Positions 12,421 through 24,715 of a stretch of 64,000 bases of DNA are shown piece by piece. A model generated the notes under the pieces. It worked only from the letters and a program-made list of their open reading frames with translations. It ran no database searches and had not been told where the DNA came from. Each line of letters begins with the position of its first letter. Position 1 is the stretch's first letter. Location of the stretch: the NCBI RefSeq assembly GCF_905220565.1, contig NC_059398.1, positions 12,483,210 to 12,547,209 of the forward strand. Reading direction: 5' to 3'. Both the position numbers and the translations under genes were made by a program. Origin of the DNA: Melitaea cinxia (taxonomy: Eukaryota > Arthropoda > Insecta > Lepidoptera > Nymphalidae).

Positions 12421-15400
12421 AAAAGATTTCTGTGCAAAATTTGCTCGATTACTTTTCTTCAAACGGATCAGAATTCGGCGTAGTACGGCCGTAATGTTTT
12501 GTATTAATGTACGAAAATTTCGATAAGATAAGAGTTGCTACACTAATAGCTAGAAATGAAATTGTAGGATTGCATGTAACGGTGATATTAACTGTGAATA
12601 GTTCAAGTTTACCTATATTTTTCTTAAACACGTCCGTAGACTGTTTTATGAAAATGAATTTTTTTAGGGCCAAGTAATTGACATGTTTCCGTCAGTGTGA
12701 GCGTGAAAAGTTATTTTTTTAAAAATATAAAATTATTTGAGTGACAATCATTTAAATTATTTACTCAGGTAAAATAATAGCAATATTAAGAATGTGTTTC
12801 AATAAGTTTTCTAATAAAACAGGTATGTACGAGTAACATTTCCCCAAAAAAAAAACAATATTTGCTGAAATACTTAAACTTTTTAAAGCAATATCGTAAT
12901 AACTAATAATTAAGACATATTCTTATTAAATAAAAATTATAGTTATTTAATTCTGTAAAAATAATTTCACCTTATTATAGAAATTAATTAATAACACCTG
13001 TAGCTGGTGCATTTGTTTCTTTCACGCTCATACAGCCGGTCTAGTGATACTAACCGCATCACTTAAATACGCGCCAAGAAATTTCTGTTACGAAAATATT
13101 TTTAGCCAAGTGTTGTTCTTGATTTATCGCACAAGCGTTCGATTAATATTAATACATGCACAATCCATTTCGGATATGTTTCGTCATAATGGACGTAGTC
13201 GTTGCATAAAAAGTTAATTCAATCCGCGCTTACGAAAATACGACGAAACGTTTTTACCGCTTCAATAAATATTTAATCTCAAAAAAATTTGGACGCCATT
13301 TTAATATATTTTTTTACTACTTGCTGAAACTTTTTTATATAAAACCTCATTAAAAATTGAGTGTGCGACTCGATCATAAAATTAAAAAATATTTTATATT
13401 TTTCCCCATAGTGCATATAAAAATTAAATGTCTCTTCAATAAAACGTAACTGTAAAAAAATCATAATCCATAAATGTACCTAATTCATGTTTATAGCTTT
13501 TAATATTTGTTTTGCGTGACTTCCCGTAAACAGTCAATCAGAGTTATTGTGAATTATCCACGAGACCTATTGTGTCAGAAAACATACGATTTTACGGATA
13601 GCGTTATTTGTAACGTTTTATATTAAAAGCGTGCAATCCTCAAGTAAAAAACGTGACTGAACATTCTATAAGTTTGAGCTATAGATATTTAATATCGACA
13701 GTTTCTTTTATCGTACTTTAATGTTTGCAGCAAATTCGTTAAATTATTTAATTTATATTATTCTATTTTTTAATAATATAAACGTATTACATAAATAATA
13801 AAGTTATTTGTGTGAATCGTAAGAACATTTTCTTTGCAAACAATATAACAAAACCTCAAACATTTTGCAATAGTGCACTCTCAAAGAACAATAAGTTACG
13901 GAAAAGCAGTATGAAGTTTTAAAGTTTTATACGAATTCAAAATACTCGAATCTCTTACTAAATTGTTTTATTCTTCATGAAACAAAAACAGTTTTGGATT
14001 CAAAAACAGACAAAATTCTAATTGTCTACATACATTTTTATGTTCCTTATGCTTTACAAACAAGTATGTATTACTTTTGTTAATTTGTTTGCTATATTAA
14101 AGACTATGTATGTTACAAATGAATTACTTAAGTTTTTTTCTATACCAAATAAATTAAAATAATTGTAAGCTATTAAATTAAAATTTCTGGAAATGGCGAT
14201 GATAACAAGATTACTGATTATAACAAATTAATTTATTTCGTATTCGGGTGGTGTTACATATACTCTTTAATTTCAATATAGCAATTACACGCCGCTTTCC
14301 AAGATTTTTCTGTATGGAAAAACTTACATGCTACTAACGTCAAAAATTACAAAATTCCCGTTTAAAAACCAACTTTGAACACTCATTTTAATATATAGCC
14401 CTATTAGTAATAAAATTCCTATAATTTCCTCCTTATCATTATGCTGAGTAGGGAAAAGACAAAATGGTGGCCAATTTTCATTTGCAATAGTTTACGCTAT
14501 GCGAAAATAAATCAATCATTTATTATAACATTCGCATTATAATTAAATTAAAATAACTAGAAAACTATAAATTGAATAATATTTTCTTCCTATTAAAGAC
14601 ATGATTATATACAAGCATTACACATATACTTGTAAAACTGAAACTAATATAATAAAACAGATATCGTTGAACATGAAAAATCCAAAATAGATCTTAACTT
14701 GCTACGAATAGAGAACAAAATTTGACCAACCGTATCTGTGGCACGTTATACCTACCTGGAAAAAGTTTGGTGAAGCCTAACAGCAATACGATGTTTCTGT
14801 CTTCTGTCTGAGTGGGAAGCAAACATCACTAATGATCGAGTGGTGACAATGATGATAGATGAAACTTAAATATAACACGCAATTGTGATGGAACGTGATA
14901 TGTGGAGACCAATGGAAAATGTTTCCCTCTTCCGATGCGTACAAACTTGCCCATCTAAGTTTCTGCTGCCAACTATACATTGATTGGTTTCACCGCAACA
15001 ATTTATTTAATGGTCGTCAGCGGAAAAAACAAATGAGTATAGAAAATATTTGGATGCAACAAAAAAAATTACATACAAACGTAAATGTTTTTTAAAAGTA
15101 TGATCAGGTTCAGATTGAAAATAATCTGACCGAACCATAGTTAATGTAACTATTAATATAATATAGTACGCCAAACTGAATTTCAAATAACAAATAAACT
15201 TAAATAAGCTTTTCAGTATAATCCAGTTATAATCGCGTTTACAGTAGTTTCGCGACACTAAAATTGTTTCATTATATATTTAATCTACTTATGGTAATCA
15301 AGCGTAAATCGTTAAGAATATTTACATACGTGATTTTCATTCCTTTTTATATATTTTAGTAGATTTGTAGATTTTTTAGAATTTTCGATATTTTATTTTG

Positions 15401-16241
15401 ATGAATCTATATCTGATACTAATCTAAATACCAAAAAAAAATATATATATCCGAGTAATAAATACTTATAAAAATATTTTTAAATCGTAAATTTTACCTC
15501 CTATTACATATTATTTTAATATACGTCTTCAGGTGTAAAAACAAAAAACAAATGAAATTGATCTTAAACCAAACCCAAGTAAAAAAAATATTAGAAATTT
15601 TGTTTATAGCACAATAAGTAGTCAAATAATAAATACAATGTGTAGGATAAAACAAAAATTTTGTGTATGAAAAAAAAATATTTACAATAATTTGACTACG
15701 AATGTAGTCAAATTATACTATACTACACTATTAGAAATGATACAAAGGTAATATGCTAAAGCGATATATTTTTTTAGCAGTAGCGACGCGACAGCTTTAA
15801 AATTTTACTTAGCAACTTAAGAAATCTAAATGCAACGATTTTTATAATAATAAATGAGTCCAAAACCAAGTTAACATATCATAGTTAAAATATCTTACAC
15901 ACTAGACGCTGTAATCTTTGGTTTAATAAGAAAAAAATATTGATGAGAATACTGAACAGAAAAATGTTGTTCATTCGTTTAAAATTCGGGCAAAAATAAA
16001 TAATCCTTCTTACATGAATGTTATAGAATCAATTTTTTAAGAATATTAAAAAAAATATAACCAATACTTTTAATAAGTAATAAGTGAAGTCCTAAGTAAT
16101 ATATTTTGTAAAATTAACAGAATATAGCTTTCCGTAAATCTTTAACTGAACTCAAGCGATAGATAATTACTTATTGTTATCAACTTTTAACCGAAATATG
16201 TACCGTCGTAATTTTAAAAACTGTTGCCTAGTGTTTTAATT

Positions 16242-16311
16242 GGCCACATGTATATACGCAGCTAGCCAGCTATCTAAGGATAGCTAGCTAGCTAAGAATA
16301 TAAATGTGGCT
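16242..16311 (+). repeat. Long imperfect stem-loop with AGCTAGCT motifs
   Basis: Two 33-nt arms (16242-16274 and 16279-16311) pair around a 4-nt loop TAAG, with about 28 of 33 positions paired counting one G-U. The upper stem is AGCTAGC/AGCTATC-rich and the base is GCCACAT/ATGTGGC. Adjacent DNA (16320-16340) carries two further AGCTAGCT palindromes. It may be a small foldback element or a pre-miRNA-like hairpin; I recognise no known miRNA. Confidence 0.6.
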
Positions 16312-17123
16312 AGTGAGTGAGCTAGCTATAAAAGCTAGCTAATTATAAAGTCATTGTATCATACTGTTCAAAACATATTAATAATATAACACATATTTTT
16401 ATAAAATGCATTGATTGACTTTGATTATAATCTTAATTTAAATTGTATGTATTTGAGATGCATTACAAGTATTATAGCGACGTTTTATTGGGCACGAAAG
16501 CAGATTTTGATAATATGCTATGTAGGCAGAGACTTTGCCTATCTCCATGTGGATCACATGTCAAGTGTCCTCTACTTCAAATATGATTCATTAGTGGTTA
16601 CGTCCAAACTTTAGGATGGCGACTGAAATGGAAATTATTTTATTTGTTGTTATAAACATTATTTCTATGAAATATAGTGGCTATCTATTTTTTTACAATT
16701 TAAAATATGTCATTTTAAATATGTGGTTTAATTGTACTATAAAAATTTTAATGGAGTAATTATGTACAGGCTGAAAAAGATAGGGAACTATTTATAGGCG
16801 TTCAAAAATTTGGTAATTGCTATTAAAATTAATTGCGTATCGTGCGTGACTGACAAATGTGAATTTTATTTTTTTTAACATAAGACGGGTTCTTGAATTT
16901 TACTTAGTTTTAAACTCATTTTATATTTATTATTTTCTTATTATATAGTTTTCTTGGTATAGTAAAAAAAAAAACTATCTAATCTCTATTCTATGTCCAC
17001 TTAATACGCGTAAAAAAAGTACGACTCACATATTAAATAAAAATAATTATTTTACAAATATTGTACAACATAATTCTGTTATAATTACAGCTTACTTATA
17101 GTAAGGTAATAAATAATTGAATC

Positions 17124-17130
<7 letters not shown>

Positions 17131-17160
<30 letters not shown>
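17131..17160. repeat. (TA)15 microsatellite
   Basis: Thirty uninterrupted TA bases, 57 bp before the foldback at 17217. Confidence 0.97.
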
Positions 17161-17162
<2 letters not shown>

Positions 17163-17216
17163 CAATTTATTTTAATGAAAATGAATTAAGTAGACAAAAT
17201 AATAAAACAGCTTTAT

Positions 17217-17269
17217 CGGATTTTATCGCGGTTTATTAAGTTTTTTTAAATAAACCGCGATGAAATCCG
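17217..17269. repeat. Foldback repeat (21-bp arms, 11-nt spacer)
   Basis: CGGATTTTATCGCGGTTTAT at 17217 pairs with ATAAACCGCGATGAAATCCG ending at 17269; 20 of 21 positions match. Weaker complementarity extends outward (AATAAAACA... and ...TGTTTCATT). The same ATAAACCGCGATAAAA motif occurs at about 21415, indicating a dispersed lepidopteran repeat inserted head to head. Confidence 0.7.
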
Positions 17270-18009
17270 AAAGATTTGTTTCATTATAATGAGTGAAATT
17301 CGCGTACATATTAGAAAACAATAGAGAAAATAATGTTTATATTGAAAGCGATAATCTCGCGGAGGACATGAAATAAATGATAAAATAATATGTCGTTCGA
17401 ATAAGTTAATTATGGCATTTCAACTAAACGGATCATTTGAACCGGGGCTCACTCGTGGTATTTGCTGTCTAATTGACCGCTCTGTATAATTGAATATAAA
17501 ACAAGACCGCCATCGACTTAAGTTGTTTGACGGGGTAATAGTTGTTCTTGTTCTAATTACTTGTAGTTTGTTTAGAAGCTTATTATTACAGCGGCCACTA
17601 ATTCCCTAGAGAGCAAAGGGTTGCCGCTCTCTTTACTTATTCAGCGATTACCATGTAGTCTAATCCGATACATTCGCCTCGTAGAATTTGTAATATCAAC
17701 TGGGCTTTTATATTCGCCTACCTACGCGTCCACGGAATATCAACCTACAATTTCTCAGGACAAACATATAATATTCATACATTAAATTTCAACTTTTATT
17801 TATGTGAATCTCATAGAAGTCGAATACTTAAATATATAATTTGTAGTCATATTATTCAATATAATCAATTTTTGTGTAAACTAGTTGCCAACAAAAACAC
17901 TGCAAGATATCAATTAAATAATGTCATTGAATCATATTCAATTTTAAAATCATTGAAGATTTATTTTGCGACTGCCTGACTATTTTTTTCCTGACTGTAA
18001 TAATCAATG

Positions 18010-18460
18010 TAGCTTACAATCTCAACCACACTGATCATTCTCCTTCGTGTCTTTCTATCCCACGTGACATTGGCAAAATCAACAGTGCCCCCTGGCACAA
18101 CTGAAAGCCATTAAGCCCAAGAGTAAGACTTATTGTAGATTTTATTTATTATCAAATATTTCTGTTTGTTCAATGGAAATGAGGTTTTTACATTTCGTTT
18201 GTTTTACTACTGATGGCTATGATGGCATAAAGATCATAACGACATAAACGACTGATAGCTTTCCTAGTCTTTGGTATTGCCAACGCAAAAAAAAACAATT
18301 TTTAGAAATAATAGTGACTTACCTTAGCAACAGAAACTCGACACTGCTTGAAAAGAGTATTATTTAGCTGTGGTCTTCTGTAAGGTCGAAGTTCTACCCC
18401 AGTCAGGCTGATCCATATTTTGAATAGTAAATTTCGTGCTGTGCCCTACATCAGTTATTA
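18010..18460. repeat. Probable lepidopteran TE fragments
   Basis: Two blocks look like dispersed repeats: CCCCCTGGCACAACTGAAAG followed by CATTAAGCCCAAGAG (about 18089-18123), and GGTCTTCTGTAAGGTCGAAG with TACCCCAGTCAGGCTGATCC (about 18371-18413). I recall similar text in lepidopteran non-LTR elements but cannot name the family. Confidence 0.35.
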
Positions 18461-19754
18461 TATAAAAGGATTTGTATCAAATTGAGTTAAAATGACTTTA
18501 TACTAATTTCAATAAAAACATGTCAAAGATAAGAGCGTTATATTTTGACAAAAATTTGATTGCTTTCAATATTAATTTCTGGCTTAAAATATTAAAATAA
18601 ATAAATTTTCTCGTCAATCACATTAATCAATTGTTCTTCACGTCAATAAAACGTACTCGTGGGAATAGAGTGGTGTTTGTGTTTAAAAAACAGTCTGTTG
18701 TTTTATTAAATAAAGCAATCTATTTCAAATTGTTTTGAACGTTAAAATTGTAATTGTCGAAATAAAAACTTTACAAATGGAGCTTTGGCTATTATATATT
18801 AGAAAAAATAAATGCATCGTACTTCAAAAATCATAAAAAAATTAAAAATATTATCCCTGTAATATTGCTTAAATACTCGTATATCTGATGGAAAAAAAAT
18901 CTTTTCACTAATATTAAATTCGACAACAAAGTAATTAATATCAGTTTATCTACACATAAATTAAAATTCGAACATTATTACCGACGCTTCAATAATTCAA
19001 GTTTAAGAGCGTAGATTAAGTATTCAAAGTTACTCGAAGGTAAAATGTAGCCATATTAAAAGTTTGCTCCGAGCTCGACCACACTATTCAAATATTTCCT
19101 TGATCACATATAATTAATCGTATTAACATATTTTAACTCGTATTAGAGTTGAACTCGAGCACTCTCACCTCAGAGCAAACTTTCATACTTATGTAGTTTC
19201 AATACAGTTGTAAACTTTCTCTATGATCGTAGCACATTAATTACGAAATGTTGGCGGGAGAGAAGCCAAATAGGACGCTGTATGAAATTTAAACGTGTAG
19301 ATTTACGATCAACCCTTTCATTAAACAGGTATTAAGGAGACAGATAAGTCTATACATTACACATTTACTCATATAACTTTGGGGTATTTGTATGAAAACA
19401 TTATACACACAATTGTAATGGCCAATCCCATCGTATTGTAAATATTGCGAATTCATCCAATTTAACTTGAATTACAATATTATGAACTATTTCTGACTGA
19501 CCTAAAATTTTGTATTATTTTTAAATTAAATATAAAATCGTATAAGTAATAAAATAGCATTCAAAGGCTTAAAGCGTTAATAAATAACGTTTGCTTTTGG
19601 TGAATTAGGTTAAGTTTATAATTTTGATCCATTAAATAAAAATAAAATAGTCTTGTAATATGGTTAAATTAACGTTGCACATTAGACGGTAGACCTTTGT
19701 TTTGCTTTACACTTACAAAGAGCAATCGATTTTAAAGCTCGCTGAATTGAAAAT

Positions 19755-19925
19755 TATATGAGAGCCTTAGAAAGACGGGTGCGGGCGCGGTCGTGAGCCA
19801 CCAATGCGCTTGTCTTTCGGTTCAGTGGGCTTTCTTTAAATTGGCGGCGGCTCCACTGGTCGCACCGCTTATTGCATCTCCTGCCCGCAGCGTCGCGACG
19901 TCCACGATATTGCCTCCATTCGACC
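19755..19925. other. CpG-containing unique block, possible regulatory element
   Basis: Within AT-rich DNA this ~170-bp block has GGTGCGGGCGCGGTCG, TTGGCGGCGGCTCC and GCAGCGTCGCGACGTCC. It resembles no repeat I know and has no credible open frame. Its composition suggests selection or a recent insertion; function unknown. Confidence 0.25.
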
Positions 19926-21327
19926 TTTAAGCAAATAAAATTTCAGTCTGTAAATAAGATAGGTACCTACCTTATTTCGTTCAAAATGTTGCTGTGATTT
20001 TGATTTAAGACCAACATATTTCTTGTGGTCTAACGAAGTAAGGAGTGTATTGTATTCAAAAGCTTTTGTAGAAATTAGTGAGTGATAAAAACTAATCCTT
20101 CAGCGCTTGTCAGGAGATATCGCTTTATTTATTTTCATGTTGGGAATTGGAGTCGATTGTGGATAATAGAATATCATATAATGTAGTTTTTATTTTGACA
20201 AGTGTAAGCCAAGAAAGTTGCGTGACGTTTGAATTTAGATCATGAGACCTTTCAAATAATAAGGTCGTCCTGTTCGATATAGTGGCCTGATCTATTCCGC
20301 AGTAATCGAGGACGATTCTTTTGTACTTTTTCATGATACATATTATTGTAATAAAAGGAATTTTATGGTCATATATATTAACATCAGACACAATCAAATT
20401 AATAAAAATAATCTTCATAGTTATTTAAATTTAAAATTGATTTGTGTTAAGAAAAAACGTATTTTAAATAAATAATAAAAATAAAAATTTGTTTATTATG
20501 GGCAATTTAATAATTATTTATTATTTATTTGATATTATTTGAGTAGGTGTTAATGCCTTTATCATAGTTGTATATGGTACGTAATAAATTTGTTTATTGT
20601 AATAAAAATCAAAGGGACCACAATTATTTAACTCTGGATAAAATTGTCTACATACATGTAATTCTCGTATATCGCCGAGATGTTACTCTTAATGGGTGTT
20701 CACTGTTCACATCTGCAATACTAGTGCGACCGGCCTAAGCCTATTGTCGCGGTGTGAAGAGGCATCACAAATTCTGCCCACGAACTACTTCAGAGTTTAT
20801 TGTAATTTACAAAACTGACGGCGGCTTTGCTACTATCATTCCCGTGCACGTTTATTTTGCTATTTTATCTTTCACTAGATTTTCGGATTATATCTGTGTT
20901 TCGAATTAATAATAGATTCCATTTAGGAATTATATTTTTAGAATCCATCAAGGTATGCCTTTTGTGTGTATTATTTTGTATACGGGAAATTTTGAATAGA
21001 ATCCAATGTACGTTGACTTATCTATATATATTATTATAAAAGATATATTAGTGTTATCGATAAGGTTGCACTAATGGCATAAATTGTAGAACGAGAACAG
21101 AAACGATCACAGAATTTTACATAGCTATTTGAAATTCAGTTTCTCACAGTCCACGACTAACGAAGATTCGAGCGTTCGTTGTTTCTAAAATTAGTAGAAA
21201 TTTCGTAGTACAAAAAGCGAAGATTAGAATTTTGGAACAAAATTCGATATTTGATTTCTTAATTTTTAACACAATATTTCATTTTCTAATGTGAACGCAA
21301 ATTTTACTCATTATGATTAAACAAATT

Positions 21328-21440
21328 TTTCGGCTTTTTTTTTGCGGAGGATTGTCCTCCCGTGACCATGGTTGCTGGGAAGTATCCAAAACGTCGGGCA
21401 TATAAAAAAATTAATAAACCGCGATAAAAACTGCAAAAAA
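21328..21440 (-). repeat. Dispersed lepidopteran repeat fragment (GGAGGA...AACCGCGATAAAA)
   Basis: Contains GCGGAGGATTGTCCTCCCGT, GACCATGGTTGCTGGGAAG, AAAACGTCGGGCATAT and TAATAAACCGCGATAAAA, a combination I recall as a widespread lepidopteran interspersed repeat of unclear class. It shares its last motif with the 17.2-kb foldback. The small open frame across it is not a gene. Confidence 0.4.
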
Positions 21441-24306
21441 AATATTTAATTATAAAAATACCACAAGTAAATGGCGTTTCTATGTACATTTATTACTTAT
21501 AACAACTTTTTTAGTTACTCAAGTAGTCATTTTTTACCACGATTAAAGAAAATATACTTTTGTCGTTTTTCTAAATACAAAAAAATACATATTAATAGAT
21601 TAATTTGAGCAATATAATTATTTTAGACAGTATATAATATGTAAACGACACTCAGTGTATAGATAAGTTCGTTATATTTGTAGATACGGTTGAGGTTATT
21701 ACAAATGCATTGAGCAGTCCAGGCGAGTGACAGGATCGCGGAAGAGGGGAGAGGTTCGTTATAGCGTCATATCAATCACTATTGCCGTGAAGCAGATCCC
21801 TTGGCACTTGGCCTAGATTCAAAATTACACAAATTTACGTAGTGGGCCTAACCGCCGGCAACCAAGCCCCGGGATTAGGTGAGCAGCTTACATCGGATAC
21901 GCCGACCTATACTACGCTCAAGCGATCCGATCCGTGAAAGATTTTCCATACTATTTCTTTCGGTTCTTTCTCAAACTCTTAGTATACTTTATAATGCTTG
22001 TCAACGCTACCGTAAGAAAACCGTTAATAGGCAAGTTAATAAGTAGAAAAGTTTGAATAAACTTTACTCGGCTCTTCAATGTGGCAGCCTTCAAAAGCGA
22101 GTGTCTACTTTAATGAAAGTTCCTTACTAAGTAGGATTTGTGTTAAGACTTACGCTCCTCGAAAGGGATTATAGAAATATCATATTGACAACATATTCAG
22201 TGTAAGTAATTAGGTGCTTCAAATTGGTGGTACATTATTTAATAATGAGTAAGTCTCTTTTGTTTAAAATTCATCACAAAATATAAATACAAATATAGAT
22301 TTAAACTCAACTTATTCAAATTCAAATGAGAATATTATATGTAATAGGACTATTCGTACAAGTATGTATAAAGATTCAATTATATTATGTTGCTATTATA
22401 CAAAATGTTACAAGTAACAAACAAATAATTCCTATATAACTTGAAACAGTGAAAGCGGAAAATCTCGTTAGTTAGCTGTAAAAGAAAAATTTGTTCCGCT
22501 GCCAAAAAGACATTTAAGGATACAAGTGAACCAGATCGTATTACTGTATTTTGTTGCAAATTTGTCTTTTCAAAGAAAATAATATTAGAACTTGGTCGAA
22601 ATATCACAGTACTAGAAATATAACTAGTACGAGAAAAGGGGAACGGCTGATTAAAGATTAATAAGTGACTATTGCTGTTTAATCTATTTCGATAATAATG
22701 CGTAATACCCATTCATTTATAACTCCCGGCGCGGTTCTTGATACAGGCTTGTCCCTAATTCCAACTTAATTAGTGTCACGCAAGTTCCGTAATCCTAGGC
22801 TTGAGGATACGCCCGTTCTTAAAATGGAGATTACTCGGAATATCTCGAATTATTAATCCACTACTACACTATAAATGCTAACAGATTGCTTTTCACTATA
22901 AAATTCTGTTTATTTAAAATTAATAGTAATATTAAATTTATAGGGATACGTCGTAATAACGTTCAAATTTTGTCAGCAAAGACGTACAAAGGAATGATGT
23001 TGATATTTGTCTTCTTATCTTTTAACATTTCGAAGTATGGTAATATTTATGAGCTTATACAGCCGCATACATGCTCGCACGAAAAGTCAACTGCTACTAG
23101 GAATTTTAACAGAACTGTACATAAACATCGTATTTTGTGAACGGAACTCTTTCCGTGGTCGTGTAGTACGACGGATATGCAGAGAAACGCTTGCATACTG
23201 AGTAGGCGTGCCTAAAAGACACTACGGACTTCACTTTTATTACAGCGGATTACACGAAACTTAAACATGCCACCTTAATCTGCTACAAATCGTACGAGCC
23301 AAAACATTTGTCTGACGGCTTTTAGGCTTAATGCTATGTTGAATAAACACCGAAGCTTTTTGGAACTAGTCAACCCTGCGTATACTTAAACTTGTCACCG
23401 GAACCCAACAAGAATGTCGTAATCACGGAAGAAAATAATCAAACAATATTCCTAGAAAAAAAAAAGAAAAACAACTTCTGACGCCTTCTAACCCACCGCT
23501 CTCGTTTAATTCCTTCTTAATCTCATTAAAATTTTAATCACGATTTTCTACCGTATCCGACGTCAGAAAATTATTTCTAGACTGGCCCCTGACATGTCTC
23601 TCGTCAAATTAGTCGAGTTAAGATTTATTCTTGTCAATTTACGAGCGATTTTATTTTTAACGAGACATCAAACATTATCGAGGGCCTCGATAGAAGTTGC
23701 TCAAGCGCCTGTTTACAAATAAGAAACGCCGAGGAGACGAGTGCGTAATAAATTTTATAACACGGGATCGATTCGGATTCGTACGTAATAATAATATATT
23801 GGTTCGAATATTGGAATGTTTCGGTGCGCTCGGCCCGCATCTCAAAATAGACCCTCATCAAAGACAAGCAGTTTTGCAGCTGTAAATCCATTTCAGTGTT
23901 GCTTGTCCGCATTATAAATTGGAGCGCAGTGTGTACACGCACAAGTTTGTCGGAATAGTATTTATACAGAGCAGGCGTCGCGCGAAACGTCCTGTGACCC
24001 CGCGTCCATATCATTCACATTCGTTTGTGTTTTCTATTAACGTGTCCGAGATACTATTAGCCCGACTGAGATGGACGTTGTAATTTGATTGTATACATTT
24101 GCCAAATTAGAGATGAACGAAATACACGAACTGAAGTGAAATTCTACCTTATTTCAGTGTTGCGATTATGCATTTTATTTTTATTTAAAAAATATACTAC
24201 TAACAAAATTTTATGTATGGTAATTTTATATTAGGTATTTTTGACAAAAAGATGATTAAATTAAAGGTTTATTGCCTAACAAGATAAAATGAAACTTGTG
24301 ATAAAA

Positions 24307-24338
24307 AATAATCCAGGGAGATATCTGCCTGGATTATT
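24307..24338. repeat. 32-bp near-perfect palindrome with inverted TAATCC sites
   Basis: AATAATCCAGGGAGAT is followed by its reverse complement with a single mismatch (15 of 16). The arms place TAATCC and GGATTA, the K50 homeodomain (Otx/Bicoid-type) core, in inverted orientation around AGATATCT. Confidence 0.7.
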
Positions 24339-24559
24339 GTCAAATGTATTAATTTAATAATTTCCTCATCATAACTTTTAATACTTATGCAACTGGATTT
24401 TTATTTGACAATGCCGGTCGCTTTACTAAGTTCTTGTATATGATAATTCGAGTCAGATTGCATTTGAGGAAATGCGGTGAGCGGCTTCGCTAAGCACTAG
24501 ACGGCCGCACTGCATAGATTTGCATTTTACGGTTTTGATACGTGAGCGAATATTCAGTA

Positions 24560-24715
24560 CGGCGTAGGTATCTTTTCAATTCGACGCGGCGGGCGCCGAG
24601 TGGCCGGTGGAGAGCGCTTGACTAGCGGCGCGTGCTCGAGTGCCCGGCCCGATGCGCCTGCGCACTGCCACCTACCACCCCCACCGCCCCAAACTCCCCC
24701 TCTCGTCAGAAGGTT
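24560..24715. promoter_or_regulatory. Short GC-rich block with NRF1-like site
   Basis: CGACGCGGCGGGCGCCGAG is followed by TGCGCCTGCGCA, close to the NRF1 palindrome, and then a C-rich tract (CCACCCCCACCGCCCC). The block ends abruptly at the T/A-rich DNA after 24715. It may be a promoter or enhancer core. No donor of consensus quality follows it. Confidence 0.3.

Noticed and set aside
11695..12526. Several overlapping open frames on both strands in the CpG island (up to 163 codons)
   Set aside because: The products are Arg/Ala/Pro/Gly-rich, occur in several frames and both strands at once, and have no domain. High GC removes stop codons, so these are compositional.
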